Part shown: positions 1-6,947 of the stretch, one piece after another
Numbering within the stretch: position 1 is the first letter of the stretch
Layout of the letters: every line of letters begins with the position of its first letter
Assembly: GCF_026013475.1 (NCBI RefSeq)
Contig: NZ_JAPDPH010000045.1
Span: 1 to 40,930, forward strand
Direction of reading: 5' to 3'
DNA length: 40,930 nt
Origin: Micromonospora yasonensis
Lineage (GTDB): Bacteria > Actinomycetota > Actinomycetes > Mycobacteriales > Micromonosporaceae
The notes under the pieces: model-generated
Seen by the model: only the letters and a program-made list of their open reading frames with translations
The model's database searches: none
What the model was told of the DNA's origin: nothing
Position numbers and translations under genes: made by a program

Positions 1-110
1 TGGACATCGCCGACCGGGCCGCCCGGGCCGGCGGTGGCGGGTTGGAGCTGGACACCGGCCCGGACGGCGGGGCGGTCGTGGTGCTCCGGCTCGGGCCGCC
101 GCGGTCTTAA
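1..110 (+). CDS. Sensor histidine kinase, C-terminal fragment (partial)
   Basis: Only the last 35 codons lie in the window, read from base 3 to the TAA at 108-110. The peptide has the ending DIADRAARAGGGGLELDTGP followed by a short hydrophobic strand (VVVLRLGP). This resembles the last strand and glycine-rich end of the HATPase domain of two-component sensor kinases. A PepSY protein follows about 75 bases downstream, and PepSY genes often accompany two-component operons, which supports the call. The fragment is too short to identify the kinase or its signal. Confidence is moderate. Confidence 0.55.
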   Translation, partial: DIADRAARAGGGGLELDTGPDGGAVVVLRLGPPRS

Positions 111-185
111 CCTGGCCTTGGCGCTCGGGTAGCGCGTCGCTATCCGTCGCCGGCCGATCCTCGACACAACCGAGGAAAGGTGGAG

Positions 186-767
186 ATGATGCGACGGACT
201 TCCCTGGTTCTGGCGGCGGTCGGCGCGATCGCCGCGCTGGCGGTCACCGGCGCGACGCTCGGCGCGACCGGGGCCGACCGGTCCGCCCCGGACACCGCGG
301 CCGTGGCGATGACGGCCGGCGACGACAACCCGAAGCCGGACGACGACGCGATGTCGGCCGGGGCGACGCCGGGCGGTACCGCGTCCGTGCCCGCCGACGA
401 CACGGTGAGCCGCCGGCGGGCCGGCGAGATCGCGCTCGCCCGCACCGGCGGCGGCCGGATCGTCGAGATCGAGGCCGAGGTGGAGCACGGCCGTCCGGTG
501 TGGAGCGTCAAGGTCGTGGTGAACGGCGTCCGGTACGAGGTCGAGGTCGACCGGACCGACGGCACGGTGGTCGGGACGGAGCGGAAGCGGACCGACGATC
601 GCGGCGGCGACCGCACCCGCGCCCGGACCGACGACCGGACCGACGATCACGGCGGCACCCGTACCGGCAGCGACGACCGGTACGACGACCACGGCGGCGA
701 CCGCGTCGGCGACGACGACCGGCACCACGACGACCACGGCGGCGACCGGTCGGGCAGCGACGACTGA
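186..767 (+). CDS. Secreted or anchored PepSY-domain protein with Asp/His/Gly-rich repeat tail
   Basis: This is a 193-residue protein. Residues 1-30 form an N-terminal hydrophobic segment (signal peptide or anchor), followed by an acidic linker. Residues about 75-132 match a PepSY repeat (an alpha helix rich in RRAGEIAL, then strands GRIVEIEAEVE, PVWSVKVVVNG and RYEVEVDRTDGTVV). PepSY domains act outside the membrane and are often proposed to inhibit proteases. The C-terminal 60 residues are a degenerate tandem repeat with core DD(R/H)GG(D/T)R at residues 137, 153, 167 and 182, rich in Asp and His. The start was set at ATG 186 because the Shine-Dalgarno AGGAAAGG ends at base 180; ATG 189 is equally possible. 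It lies directly downstream of a kinase tail and may share its operon. Metal binding by the tail is an inference. Confidence 0.8.
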   Translation: MMRRTSLVLAAVGAIAALAVTGATLGATGADRSAPDTAAVAMTAGDDNPKPDDDAMSAGATPGGTASVPADDTVSRRRAGEIALARTGGGRIVEIEAEVEHGRPVWSVKVVVNGVRYEVEVDRTDGTVVGTERKRTDDRGGDRTRARTDDRTDDHGGTRTGSDDRYDDHGGDRVGDDDRHHDDHGGDRSGSDD

Positions 768-969
768 ACAGGAATGCCGTGGGGCCCGGGCGGCGCGCGG
801 CCGGCCGGCACCGGGGGCCCGGCCCCGTTGACGCCGCCCGGGCCCCGACGTGCTCGGCGCAGGAGCCGCGCGGCGGGTCATGGCATGCTGGCCCGGACGC
901 GACCCGGGGCCGCGCCGGCCGGTCGCCGCGCGGCGGCGAGCACCGCCGCGCCGGGTGAACCCCCAGCCG

Positions 970-1251
970 TCACTCCTTCTCGGTGAAGCCGAACTGGACG
1001 ATCCCCTCGTCGTCGACCGTCGCGTCGACGGAGCTGTCGTTGAGCAACTGCGCGGCGTCGGCGTCGAGGAAAATCCGGGCCCCCTGGTTGTCGACCACCT
1101 GGTCGCCCTGCGTGGGCTGCTCCACCAGCTCGATGGAGAGCGAGCCGGCGTCGGTGTCGGCGGCGATCCGCAGGCCACCGGCCTCGGCGACGTCCTGCTG
1201 GGAGGCGAGGTCACGGATCACCAGCACGGCGTTGTCGGTCATGGTCAGCAT
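970..1251 (-). CDS. IscA/HesB-fold small protein lacking the cluster cysteines
   Basis: This 93-residue acidic protein follows the strand order of the A-type Fe-S carrier family (GLRIAADTDAGSLSIELVE, GDQVVDNQGARIFLDADAA, then a short C-terminal strand). It contains no cysteine at all, whereas IscA/SufA/ErpA proteins use one internal and two C-terminal cysteines. It therefore cannot carry a cluster in the standard way, and its role is unknown. Comparable actinobacterial proteins are usually named HesB/IscA-like or adhesin. The start at 1251 is supported by GAGGAG six bases upstream. It is divergent from the carboxypeptidase gene at 1566. Confidence 0.75.
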   Translation of the reverse strand: MLTMTDNAVLVIRDLASQQDVAEAGGLRIAADTDAGSLSIELVEQPTQGDQVVDNQGARIFLDADAAQLLNDSSVDATVDDEGIVQFGFTEKE

Positions 1252-1565
1252 GGGGAACTCCTCATGGCTGGTTCGGATTCGGAGCGGGTCCGCGCGGCCC
1301 TCATGGCCCGGTATGCCCCGAAACGGCGAATCGGTCGTCGCCGGACAGAACTGCGCAGCTCGAATGCGCCTCTCCGCCTACGGTCCCCCCTGGCCGGCCA
1401 TCCGTCAAATAGAGCCAGGTCAGTGGCCGGCCTGGCCGCGTACCCGCACCACGCACGGGTGACCAGCGGTTTCCCGCGCCCGGAACCGGGTAACCGGAAG
1501 GGTTTCGGAAATTTCTTTCGCCGTGGAGTCTTCACCGGAGGAAAGCTCCATGACAGCATCGACGC
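1252..1565. other. Divergent intergenic region, 314 bases
   Basis: No credible gene lies between the IscA-like gene (minus) and the carboxypeptidase gene (plus). Its right half is less GC-rich than the flanks and contains the 8-base palindrome GAAATTTC at 1508-1515. A strong Shine-Dalgarno GGAGGAAAG (1537-1545) sits five bases before ATG 1550, which is out of frame with the downstream protein. I cannot assign promoters with confidence. Confidence 0.5.
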
Positions 1566-3149
1566 ATGCATCGTCGTCTCTTCCCTCGGGCGCTCGCCGT
1601 GCTGGCGCTGGTCGCCACCGCGGCCACCGCCGGCGCGCCCACCGCCACGGCCGACGCGCCCACTCCGGCGCAGCTTCGACTGAACGCGACCATCGACGCG
1701 ATCCTGGCCGACTCCCGGCTGGACGGGGCGCAGGCGGGGGTGGTCGTGGTGGACACCACCACGGGCCGGACCCTCTACGACCGGAACGGGGAGCGGCGGC
1801 TGGTGCCGGCCTCCAACACCAAGCTGCTCACCTCGACGGCGGCGATGGAACTGCTCGGCCCCGGCCACCGCTTCACCACCGACGTGGCCAGTGACGGCGT
1901 ACGCCGGGCCGGGCTGCTCTCCGGCAACCTCTACCTGCGGGGCGGGGGCGACCCGACCATGCTGGCGGCGGACTACGACCGGCTGGCCGCGCAGGTGGCC
2001 GCCGAGGGCGTCCGGGTGGTGGCGGGCAACCTGGTCGCCGACGACACCCGCTACGACCGGACCCGGCTGGGCCCGGACTGGACGTGGGACGACGAGTCCT
2101 ACTACTACGCGGCCCAGGTGTCGGCGCTGACCGTAGCCCCGGACACCGACTACGACGCCGGCACGGTGATCGTGCACGCCGCCCCGGCGGGCGAGGCCGG
2201 CGCGCGGCCGGTGGTCACCATGACCCCGCCCAACGGCTGGCTGCGGATCGAGAACCGGGCCGAGACGGTCGCCAGCGGCGAGACGAGCATCTCCTTCGAA
2301 CGCGAGCACGGCGGCAACACCATCGTGGTGACCGGGCAGATCGCCGTCGGCCAGGCCCCGGAGAGCGACTGGATGACGGTCTGGGAGCCGACCGGGTACG
2401 CCGCCGACATCTTCCGCTCGGCGCTGCAGCGCCACGGGGTGCGGGTCCTCGGCCGGACCGTACTCGGCCAGCCGACCCCGAGCGACGCGGCGGCCCTCAC
2501 CCGACACGACTCGATGCCGCTGTCCGAGCTGATGGTGCCGTTCCTCAAGCTCTCCAACAACGGTCACGCGGAGGTGCTCACCAAGGAACTGGGCCGCGTG
2601 CTCTCCGGCTCGGGCACGTGGGACGCCGGGCTGGCCGCGATCAGCGAGTACATCGGGGACTCCGGCATCAACACCGGCACGCTGCGCCAGCGCGACGGCT
2701 CCGGACTGTCCCGGCGCAACCTGATCCCGCCGGCCCAGTTCGTCTCGCTGCTGTCCACCGTGCGTGCCGAACCCTGGTTCGACACCTGGTACGCGGCCCT
2801 GCCGGTGGCCGGCAACGCCGAGCGCTTCGTCGGCGGTACGCTGCGCAGCCGGATGCGGGGCACCCCCGCGGCGAACAACGTGCACGCCAAGACCGGCAGC
2901 CTGACCGGTGTGTCCGGCCTCTCCGGCTACGCCACCGACGCCGACGGGCACCTGCTGGCCTTCTCCGTCGTGCTCAACAACTACCTGACCTCGTCGGTGA
3001 AGGGGCTGGAGGACCAGATCGCGATCGCCCTGGCGTCGTACACGGAGAAGGGGGTGACCACCGCGCGGCTGGCGGTGCCGACGGTGCCGGAGGCGCCCCG
3101 GGTGCCCGAGGGCGTGGAGTGCTCCTGGGTGAAGCCCATCGTGTGCTGA
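1566..3149 (+). CDS. dacB: D-alanyl-D-alanine carboxypeptidase/endopeptidase, PBP4 type (peptidase S13)
   Basis: This is a 527-residue exported penicillin-binding protein that trims or cleaves peptidoglycan cross-links outside the membrane. Residues 1-30 are a signal peptide ending in ATADA. The three active-site motifs are intact: S83-N-T-K86 (SxxK), S330-N-N332 (SxN) and K442-T-G444 (KTG). The long insertion between the first two motifs is typical of the PBP4/DacB class. The start is odd. ATG 1566 is the first in-frame start after a stop at 1551-1553, yet the strong Shine-Dalgarno at 1537-1545 lies 20 bases away and points at the out-of-frame ATG 1550. The signal peptide looks complete, so I keep 1566. 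A perfect hairpin follows the stop. Confidence 0.93.
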   Translation: MHRRLFPRALAVLALVATAATAGAPTATADAPTPAQLRLNATIDAILADSRLDGAQAGVVVVDTTTGRTLYDRNGERRLVPASNTKLLTSTAAMELLGPGHRFTTDVASDGVRRAGLLSGNLYLRGGGDPTMLAADYDRLAAQVAAEGVRVVAGNLVADDTRYDRTRLGPDWTWDDESYYYAAQVSALTVAPDTDYDAGTVIVHAAPAGEAGARPVVTMTPPNGWLRIENRAETVASGETSISFEREHGGNTIVVTGQIAVGQAPESDWMTVWEPTGYAADIFRSALQRHGVRVLGRTVLGQPTPSDAAALTRHDSMPLSELMVPFLKLSNNGHAEVLTKELGRVLSGSGTWDAGLAAISEYIGDSGINTGTLRQRDGSGLSRRNLIPPAQFVSLLSTVRAEPWFDTWYAALPVAGNAERFVGGTLRSRMRGTPAANNVHAKTGSLTGVSGLSGYATDADGHLLAFSVVLNNYLTSSVKGLEDQIAIALASYTEKGVTTARLAVPTVPEAPRVPEGVECSWVKPIVC

Positions 3150-3150
3150 G

Positions 3151-3189
3151 CGGGGTGCCCCTGCCCGGGTACCGGGCAGGGGCACCCCG
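3151..3189. terminator. Perfect 18-bp hairpin, bidirectional terminator
   Basis: Arms GGGGTGCCCCTGCCCGG (3152-3168) and its exact complement (3172-3188) enclose the loop GTA, and the flanking C/G adds one more pair. It lies between the convergent carboxypeptidase (plus) and the small hypothetical gene (minus), two bases after one stop codon and four bases from the other. No U-tract is present, as is common in actinomycete terminators. Confidence 0.85.
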
Positions 3190-3192
3190 GGC

Positions 3193-3501
3193 TCAGGCGC
3201 CCGGGCGATACGGGTGCGGGACGGCGCTCGGGTCACCCTGTTCGACCAGGGCGTCGATCTCGGCCGGCGGCAGTCCGTGCAGCGCGAGCATCCGGCGACC
3301 CCAGCGGTGCAGCCGGCACGGGTGCGGGCTGGCGTCGTTGCGGCAGATCACTCCCCCGGACCAGCGCCGTGGCGCGTGCACCACCACCGCCCGCACCGCG
3401 AACTGGGCGTCCTCACCGGTCACGTACGGCGGCAGCGGGATCTCCCGCAGCACCTCGCCGGACGGGTCGACGGGACGGACGACGGGAGCACCGCTGCTCA
3501 T
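3193..3501 (-). CDS. Hypothetical 102-residue protein
   Basis: A small soluble protein with no recognised family. The middle contains ICRNDASPHPCRLHRWGRRML, with two cysteines seven residues apart and two histidines, followed by a helix GLPPAEIDALVEQGD. GGAGGG seven bases upstream supports the start. Codon use matches the neighbours, so it looks like a real gene. It may be the first gene of a short leftward run or stand alone, since it is convergent with the carboxypeptidase. Confidence 0.7.
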   Translation of the reverse strand: MSSGAPVVRPVDPSGEVLREIPLPPYVTGEDAQFAVRAVVVHAPRRWSGGVICRNDASPHPCRLHRWGRRMLALHGLPPAEIDALVEQGDPSAVPHPYRPGA

Positions 3502-3590
3502 CGGTCAGCCCTCCACAGAGGATGGTCGGACGGAATATCGGGAACGTACGACGCCCCGCGCCGCCCGCGACGGACAAACTGTCCCCCGCG

Positions 3591-4562
3591 TCACCGGCCG
3601 CAGCGCAGGCACGGTCGGCGGGTCCGCCGGTGGTGACTCAGCGCGGCGGCCACCAGCCCCCATCCCCACATCCAGTAGCCGGACTCGGCCACCCAGAAGA
3701 AGGCGAGCGGATAGCGCCCGTCCCCCGGGTCGAAGGTGGCGGTGGCCGTCTCGACGGTGAGCTGGGCAAGGCCGATGCCGAAGTAGCCGACCAGCCCGAC
3801 CCCGAAGACGGCCGCCGGCACCAACAGCAGCTTCCGGGGCACGAGCCGGCCGGCGAGCAGCGGCACCCACCCCGGCCAGACCGTCCCCCACGGGTACACC
3901 AGCGACAGCGGCAGCAGCACCCCGGCGAGCAGGAAACCCACCTCGAAGAGCGCCAGCGAGAAGCCCTGGGTCAGCGGCACGGCCTCGAAGCCCACCGCCA
4001 CCTGGGCGGCCAGCCGGACCAGGCAGCCGGCCACGGCACTCCACGCCGCCACCCGGGCCCAGCGCGGCACCGGGCCACCCGACCGCCGGGTCCGGCCGCA
4101 ACCGCCGCATTCGCCCCGGAAGCGGCGCACGTGGGCCAGTGCCGCCGAGTGCAGCAGCAGCGCGCCGGTGGCCGCGCCGAGCCGACTGAGGAAGCCGGCC
4201 GCCGTGAACGCCGCGCCGAGGCGGAAGATCAGGAAACCGACCACGTCGAGCAGCAGCAGCGCGCAGGCGAGCAGCTGCGCGGCGCCGACCGCCCAGGCCG
4301 CCCCGGGCAGGACCGGCCGCCAGGTGCGCGCCCGGGCCAGCCCGACGCCGATCACCCCCGCGGCGGCGCAGAGCGCCACCGACCACCAGCCGGTGACCAC
4401 CACCAGGTCGGTGCCGAGCGGCCCGAACGACGGTGCCCCGGCCAGCAGCCAGCCGGCCCGCAGGGCGCCGTAGCCGACCGCCCAGGCCACGACGGTGTAC
4501 GCGGGCCAGGCGACACGGCGCGGGGCCGGGCGGGAAACGGCCGGCGGCAGGGTCTGGGTCAT
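3591..4562 (-). CDS. Polytopic membrane protein with two CxxC motifs, unknown function
   Basis: A 323-residue protein with about eight hydrophobic segments, for example around residues 20-40, 55-75, 85-115, 120-145, 170-190, 205-225, 235-265 and 285-310. Two CxxC pairs are present, CGGCGR near the middle (about residues 152-157) and CLRCGR as the last residues; both could sit on the cytoplasmic side. Four cysteines in two pairs suggest a metal site or redox pair, which is inference. The start lies four bases after the stop of the upstream gene, so the two are probably cotranscribed and translationally coupled. Confidence 0.8.
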   Translation of the reverse strand: MTQTLPPAVSRPAPRRVAWPAYTVVAWAVGYGALRAGWLLAGAPSFGPLGTDLVVVTGWWSVALCAAAGVIGVGLARARTWRPVLPGAAWAVGAAQLLACALLLLDVVGFLIFRLGAAFTAAGFLSRLGAATGALLLHSAALAHVRRFRGECGGCGRTRRSGGPVPRWARVAAWSAVAGCLVRLAAQVAVGFEAVPLTQGFSLALFEVGFLLAGVLLPLSLVYPWGTVWPGWVPLLAGRLVPRKLLLVPAAVFGVGLVGYFGIGLAQLTVETATATFDPGDGRYPLAFFWVAESGYWMWGWGLVAAALSHHRRTRRPCLRCGR

Positions 4563-4566
4563 AGCG

Positions 4567-5655
4567 TCAGCCTGCCGCCGCCGGATGCGCGGTCACTCCC
4601 GACCGGGAGTGGACCCGCCTCCCCCGCGCGGGGGACCGGCTCGCCGACGCGCTCGCGCATCCGCCCGGCGGTACGGCGCCGGTCATAGTCCGGGCCGACG
4701 CCTCAGCGCAGGGCCACCGCCTGGCGACGTCAACCACCGTGACGGCCTCCATGGTCACGCCGTCGTTCCCGCCACCCACGACGGCCAGCGCCCGCCAGGT
4801 GATGGCGAAGGCGGAGACGCTGGCCGCGTGCTCCAGCCGCACCCCGCCCGGGTCGGTGATCTCTCCGGTGCCGACCTGTTTGCGCTGCACGCTGCCGCTG
4901 CCGAGGCCGCCCCAGTGGACCCAGTCCCGGACCCCGAGCGCGGTCAGGTCCACCAGCGCCGGAACCGGCTGCTGATCGACGCTGAGCAGCGGCCCGCCCG
5001 GCAAGGCCGGATTGCCGGTGACCGGCACGACCGTCGGCGACGGCGCCGGAGCCGGCGGGGCGGCGGCAGCCGTCGGCAGCGCCGCCGGCGGGGCCGGGCC
5101 ACCGGGGCGCGCACCCCGATCGGCGTACGCCAGCGCCACCACCAGCGCGGCCAGCGCCGCTGCGGCCACCACCACCCGGCGGCGACGCCGGCGGGCCCGG
5201 GCCGCCCCGACCCGGGTGACCGGCCCGTCGGGGGCGGCACCGACGGCGACCCGCAGCTTGGCGGCAGCCGGACCGACCAACCCGGCGAGCCGCTGGGCCA
5301 TGCTCTCCGGGGCGGAGTGCCGCGCCGGGCCGGTGTCGACGGGCGACGCGGGCACCTGCTGCGGCCCGCCGGCGTCGGCACCCGGGTCGGCTCCTCCACC
5401 GGGCGTCGCCTCGTCCGTCGAGGCGGTCAGGTCGTCCGGTGGCGCGGCCACGGGCGACTGCGCAGGGAACGGGTGGTCGGCCGCCGGGCCGGCCGGCTCG
5501 GGGTCGACCGGCGTCGGCGGGACCGGGGCCTGCGGGTTGGCGGGCAGCCGACGCGGCACGGCGGGCGGTCCTGGCTCCCGGCCCGGCTCGCCCGGCACGG
5601 CGGGCAGCCATCCCCCGACCCGGATACCGGTCTGCGTGAGTTCCTCCTCAGCCAC
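4567..5655 (-). CDS. Single-pass membrane protein with proline-rich cytoplasmic part, unknown function
   Basis: The 362-residue product has a long Pro/Ala-rich N-terminal half, a basic stretch RARRRRRRVVVAAAALAALV (stop-transfer plus transmembrane helix), and an extracellular part with a Pro/Ala linker and a beta-like domain (PALVDLTALGVRDWVHWG). The layout resembles anti-sigma or signal-anchor proteins, but no zinc-binding HxxxCxxC motif is present. I chose GTG 5655, preceded by GAGGGAGGG, over an upstream ATG at 5721 whose extra residues look non-coding. The last about 60 residues are Arg/Ser-rich with weaker codon bias, so the true C-terminus is uncertain. Confidence 0.65.
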   Translation of the reverse strand: MAEEELTQTGIRVGGWLPAVPGEPGREPGPPAVPRRLPANPQAPVPPTPVDPEPAGPAADHPFPAQSPVAAPPDDLTASTDEATPGGGADPGADAGGPQQVPASPVDTGPARHSAPESMAQRLAGLVGPAAAKLRVAVGAAPDGPVTRVGAARARRRRRRVVVAAAALAALVVALAYADRGARPGGPAPPAALPTAAAAPPAPAPSPTVVPVTGNPALPGGPLLSVDQQPVPALVDLTALGVRDWVHWGGLGSGSVQRKQVGTGEITDPGGVRLEHAASVSAFAITWRALAVVGGGNDGVTMEAVTVVDVARRWPCAEASARTMTGAVPPGGCASASASRSPARGRRVHSRSGVTAHPAAAG

Positions 5656-5779
5656 CGACCCTCCCTCGGCCACCGGCACCGCCGGTCGCCCCCGTGGGCC
5701 GCCGCAGGGAGGATGACACATCTCTCGATCACCGAGAAGCCGTCGCCACGAGGCATCTTTTCGACAGTGGGACGTGTCC

Positions 5780-6232
5780 TCAACGCCGCTCGCGCCGCTC
5801 CAGCCCCCGGTCGGGATGCCAGCTCTCGATCACGAGGTGGTCCGGGGGGTCGCCGACCCGGGTGAGCACCACCTCGGTCAACTCGATCCGGAACCGGTGC
5901 GAACCGTCCTCTCCCGGCGGCTCCTCGTGCGCCCGTCCGGCGATCTTCGCGTCCCCGCCCCAGGACGCCGGGTCGTCCTCCGGCGCGTCCTCGGTCGGGC
6001 AGTGCAGCGCCACCCGGGGATCTCGGCGCAGGTCGAGAGCCTTGCGCGCGCCGGCCATGCTGCCCAACCGGAGCTGGCCGTCGTCGCCGAAGTCGAACTC
6101 GGTACCACTGATGCGTGGGGAGCCGTCCCGCCGCAGGGTCGCCATCGTGCCGTGCTTGCGGACCGCGAAGCGGGCGCGCACGCGCGCGGCGAAGTCGGGT
6201 TCGGACGCCACCAGATCGGACCACCAAGCCAT
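5780..6232 (-). CDS. Pyridoxamine 5'-phosphate oxidase-fold (PNPOx-like) protein
   Basis: A 150-residue protein. After a short helix it has the split-barrel pattern KHGTMATLRRDGSPRISGTE, then a strand LRLGSMAGARKALDLRRDPR with the conserved basic residues that contact flavin phosphate in this superfamily, and a C-terminal strand FRIELTEVVL. This is the architecture of PNPOx and general-stress or F420-binding relatives. The cofactor (FMN or F420) and substrate cannot be decided from the sequence. The start at ATG 6232 was chosen because homologous residues begin MAWWSDLVASEPDF; the longer upstream reading is non-coding. Confidence 0.8.
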   Translation of the reverse strand: MAWWSDLVASEPDFAARVRARFAVRKHGTMATLRRDGSPRISGTEFDFGDDGQLRLGSMAGARKALDLRRDPRVALHCPTEDAPEDDPASWGGDAKIAGRAHEEPPGEDGSHRFRIELTEVVLTRVGDPPDHLVIESWHPDRGLERRERR

Positions 6233-6287
6233 GGTCGTCAGCCTGGCAGGAAAACCTGACAGCGTACGGCGTCTTTCCCGCCGAGGG

Positions 6288-6881
6288 TCAGCGGATCTCG
6301 AAGCCCAGCGCCTGGGCCAGCACCACCGCCTGCTCCGCATCAACGATCGCGCCGGCCCGCTCGACCGCGGTCGGGTCCAGCGCGGTCAGATCGCTGCCGC
6401 GCAGGTCGGCCCGGACCAGCTTGGCGGCATGCAGCTGGGCGCCGGAGAGATCCACGCCGGTGACGGTGGCGCCGGTCAGGTCCGCGCCGGTCAGGTCGAC
6501 CTCGCGCATCCGGGCGTCGGTGATCCGCACCCCGCGCAGGTCGGCGCCGGGCAGGGCGACGAACGACCAGTCGCCGCCGTCGATCCGCAGCGGGCGCAGG
6601 TCGCACTGGTCGAAGCTGCTGCCCACCAGCTTGCAGCCGGTGAACTCGGCCTCGAAGAGGTTGCACCGCTTGAACGTGCAGCGGGTGAACGCGGAGTCGG
6701 TGTGCCGGGAGGCGTTGAGGGCGACGTTGCCGAAGACGCACTCGGTGAAGCTCGCCCCCCGGCTCAGCGCCTCGGTGAGGTCGACGTGGAAGAACTCGCA
6801 GCGGACGAAGTGCCGGTCGACCAGTTCCTCGGCGTACCAGTCCTGGTGGCGGTAGGTGGCGTCCTCGACGGTCTCCAGCAT
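6288..6881 (-). CDS. MfpA/Qnr-like pentapeptide repeat protein
   Basis: A 197-residue right-handed quadrilateral beta-helix protein. Pentapeptide repeats of the form F/L-x-x-C/A-x run from about residue 25 to 165 (for example FVRCEF, FTECVF, FTRCTFKRCNLFEAEFTGCK, ADLRGVRI, VDLTGADLTGATVTGVDL). From memory of MfpA of mycobacteria, the LRPL motif and the C-terminal DAEQAVVLAQALGF helix align well. MfpA mimics DNA and binds gyrase, and can lower fluoroquinolone sensitivity. Whether this copy does so is inference. It is not next to the conservon genes that accompany mycobacterial mfpA. It appears leaderless: TAATCT (minus strand, 6894-6889) ends seven bases before ATG 6881. Confidence 0.85.
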   Translation of the reverse strand: MLETVEDATYRHQDWYAEELVDRHFVRCEFFHVDLTEALSRGASFTECVFGNVALNASRHTDSAFTRCTFKRCNLFEAEFTGCKLVGSSFDQCDLRPLRIDGGDWSFVALPGADLRGVRITDARMREVDLTGADLTGATVTGVDLSGAQLHAAKLVRADLRGSDLTALDPTAVERAGAIVDAEQAVVLAQALGFEIR

Positions 6882-6888
6882 GCCGCCG

Positions 6889-6894
6889 AGATTA
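6889..6894 (-). promoter_or_regulatory. -10 box of leaderless promoter for the pentapeptide gene
   Basis: On the minus strand TAATCT is followed by seven bases and then the ATG at 6881. There is no Shine-Dalgarno sequence. The spacing places the transcription start at or beside the start codon. Confidence 0.6.
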
Positions 6895-6913
6895 GTGGGG
6901 TTCCCCGACACTT

Positions 6914-6931
6914 CCCGGTACGTGTACCGGG
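6914..6931. promoter_or_regulatory. Perfect palindromic operator candidate in a divergent promoter
   Basis: CCCGGTAC-GT-GTACCGGG has 8-base perfect arms around a 2-base centre. It lies between the two divergent -10 boxes (6889-6894 minus, 6935-6940 plus) and overlaps the spacer of the rightward promoter. A bound repressor could control both the pentapeptide protein and the serine hydrolase. Confidence 0.6.
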
Positions 6932-6934
6932 CGG

Positions 6935-6940
6935 TAGCGT
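6935..6940 (+). promoter_or_regulatory. -10 box of leaderless promoter for the serine hydrolase
   Basis: TAGCGT ends seven bases before GTG 6948 and no Shine-Dalgarno is present, so the transcript probably begins at the start codon. Confidence 0.6.
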
Positions 6941-6947
6941 CGGCGCC

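Noticed and set aside
1245..3236. A 663-residue open frame on the minus strand across the carboxypeptidase gene
   Set aside because: It is antisense to an intact PBP4 gene, has no recognisable domain and a skewed Arg/Gly/Val composition typical of shadows in GC-rich DNA.
4563..4574. CAGGCT six bases before ATG 4562 as a leaderless -10
   Set aside because: It overlaps the TGA stop of the preceding gene; translational coupling explains the start better.
5694..6947. N-terminal extension of the serine hydrolase frame
   Set aside because: The added residues overlap the PNPOx-like and MfpA-like genes on the other strand, and the real product begins at the leaderless GTG 6948.
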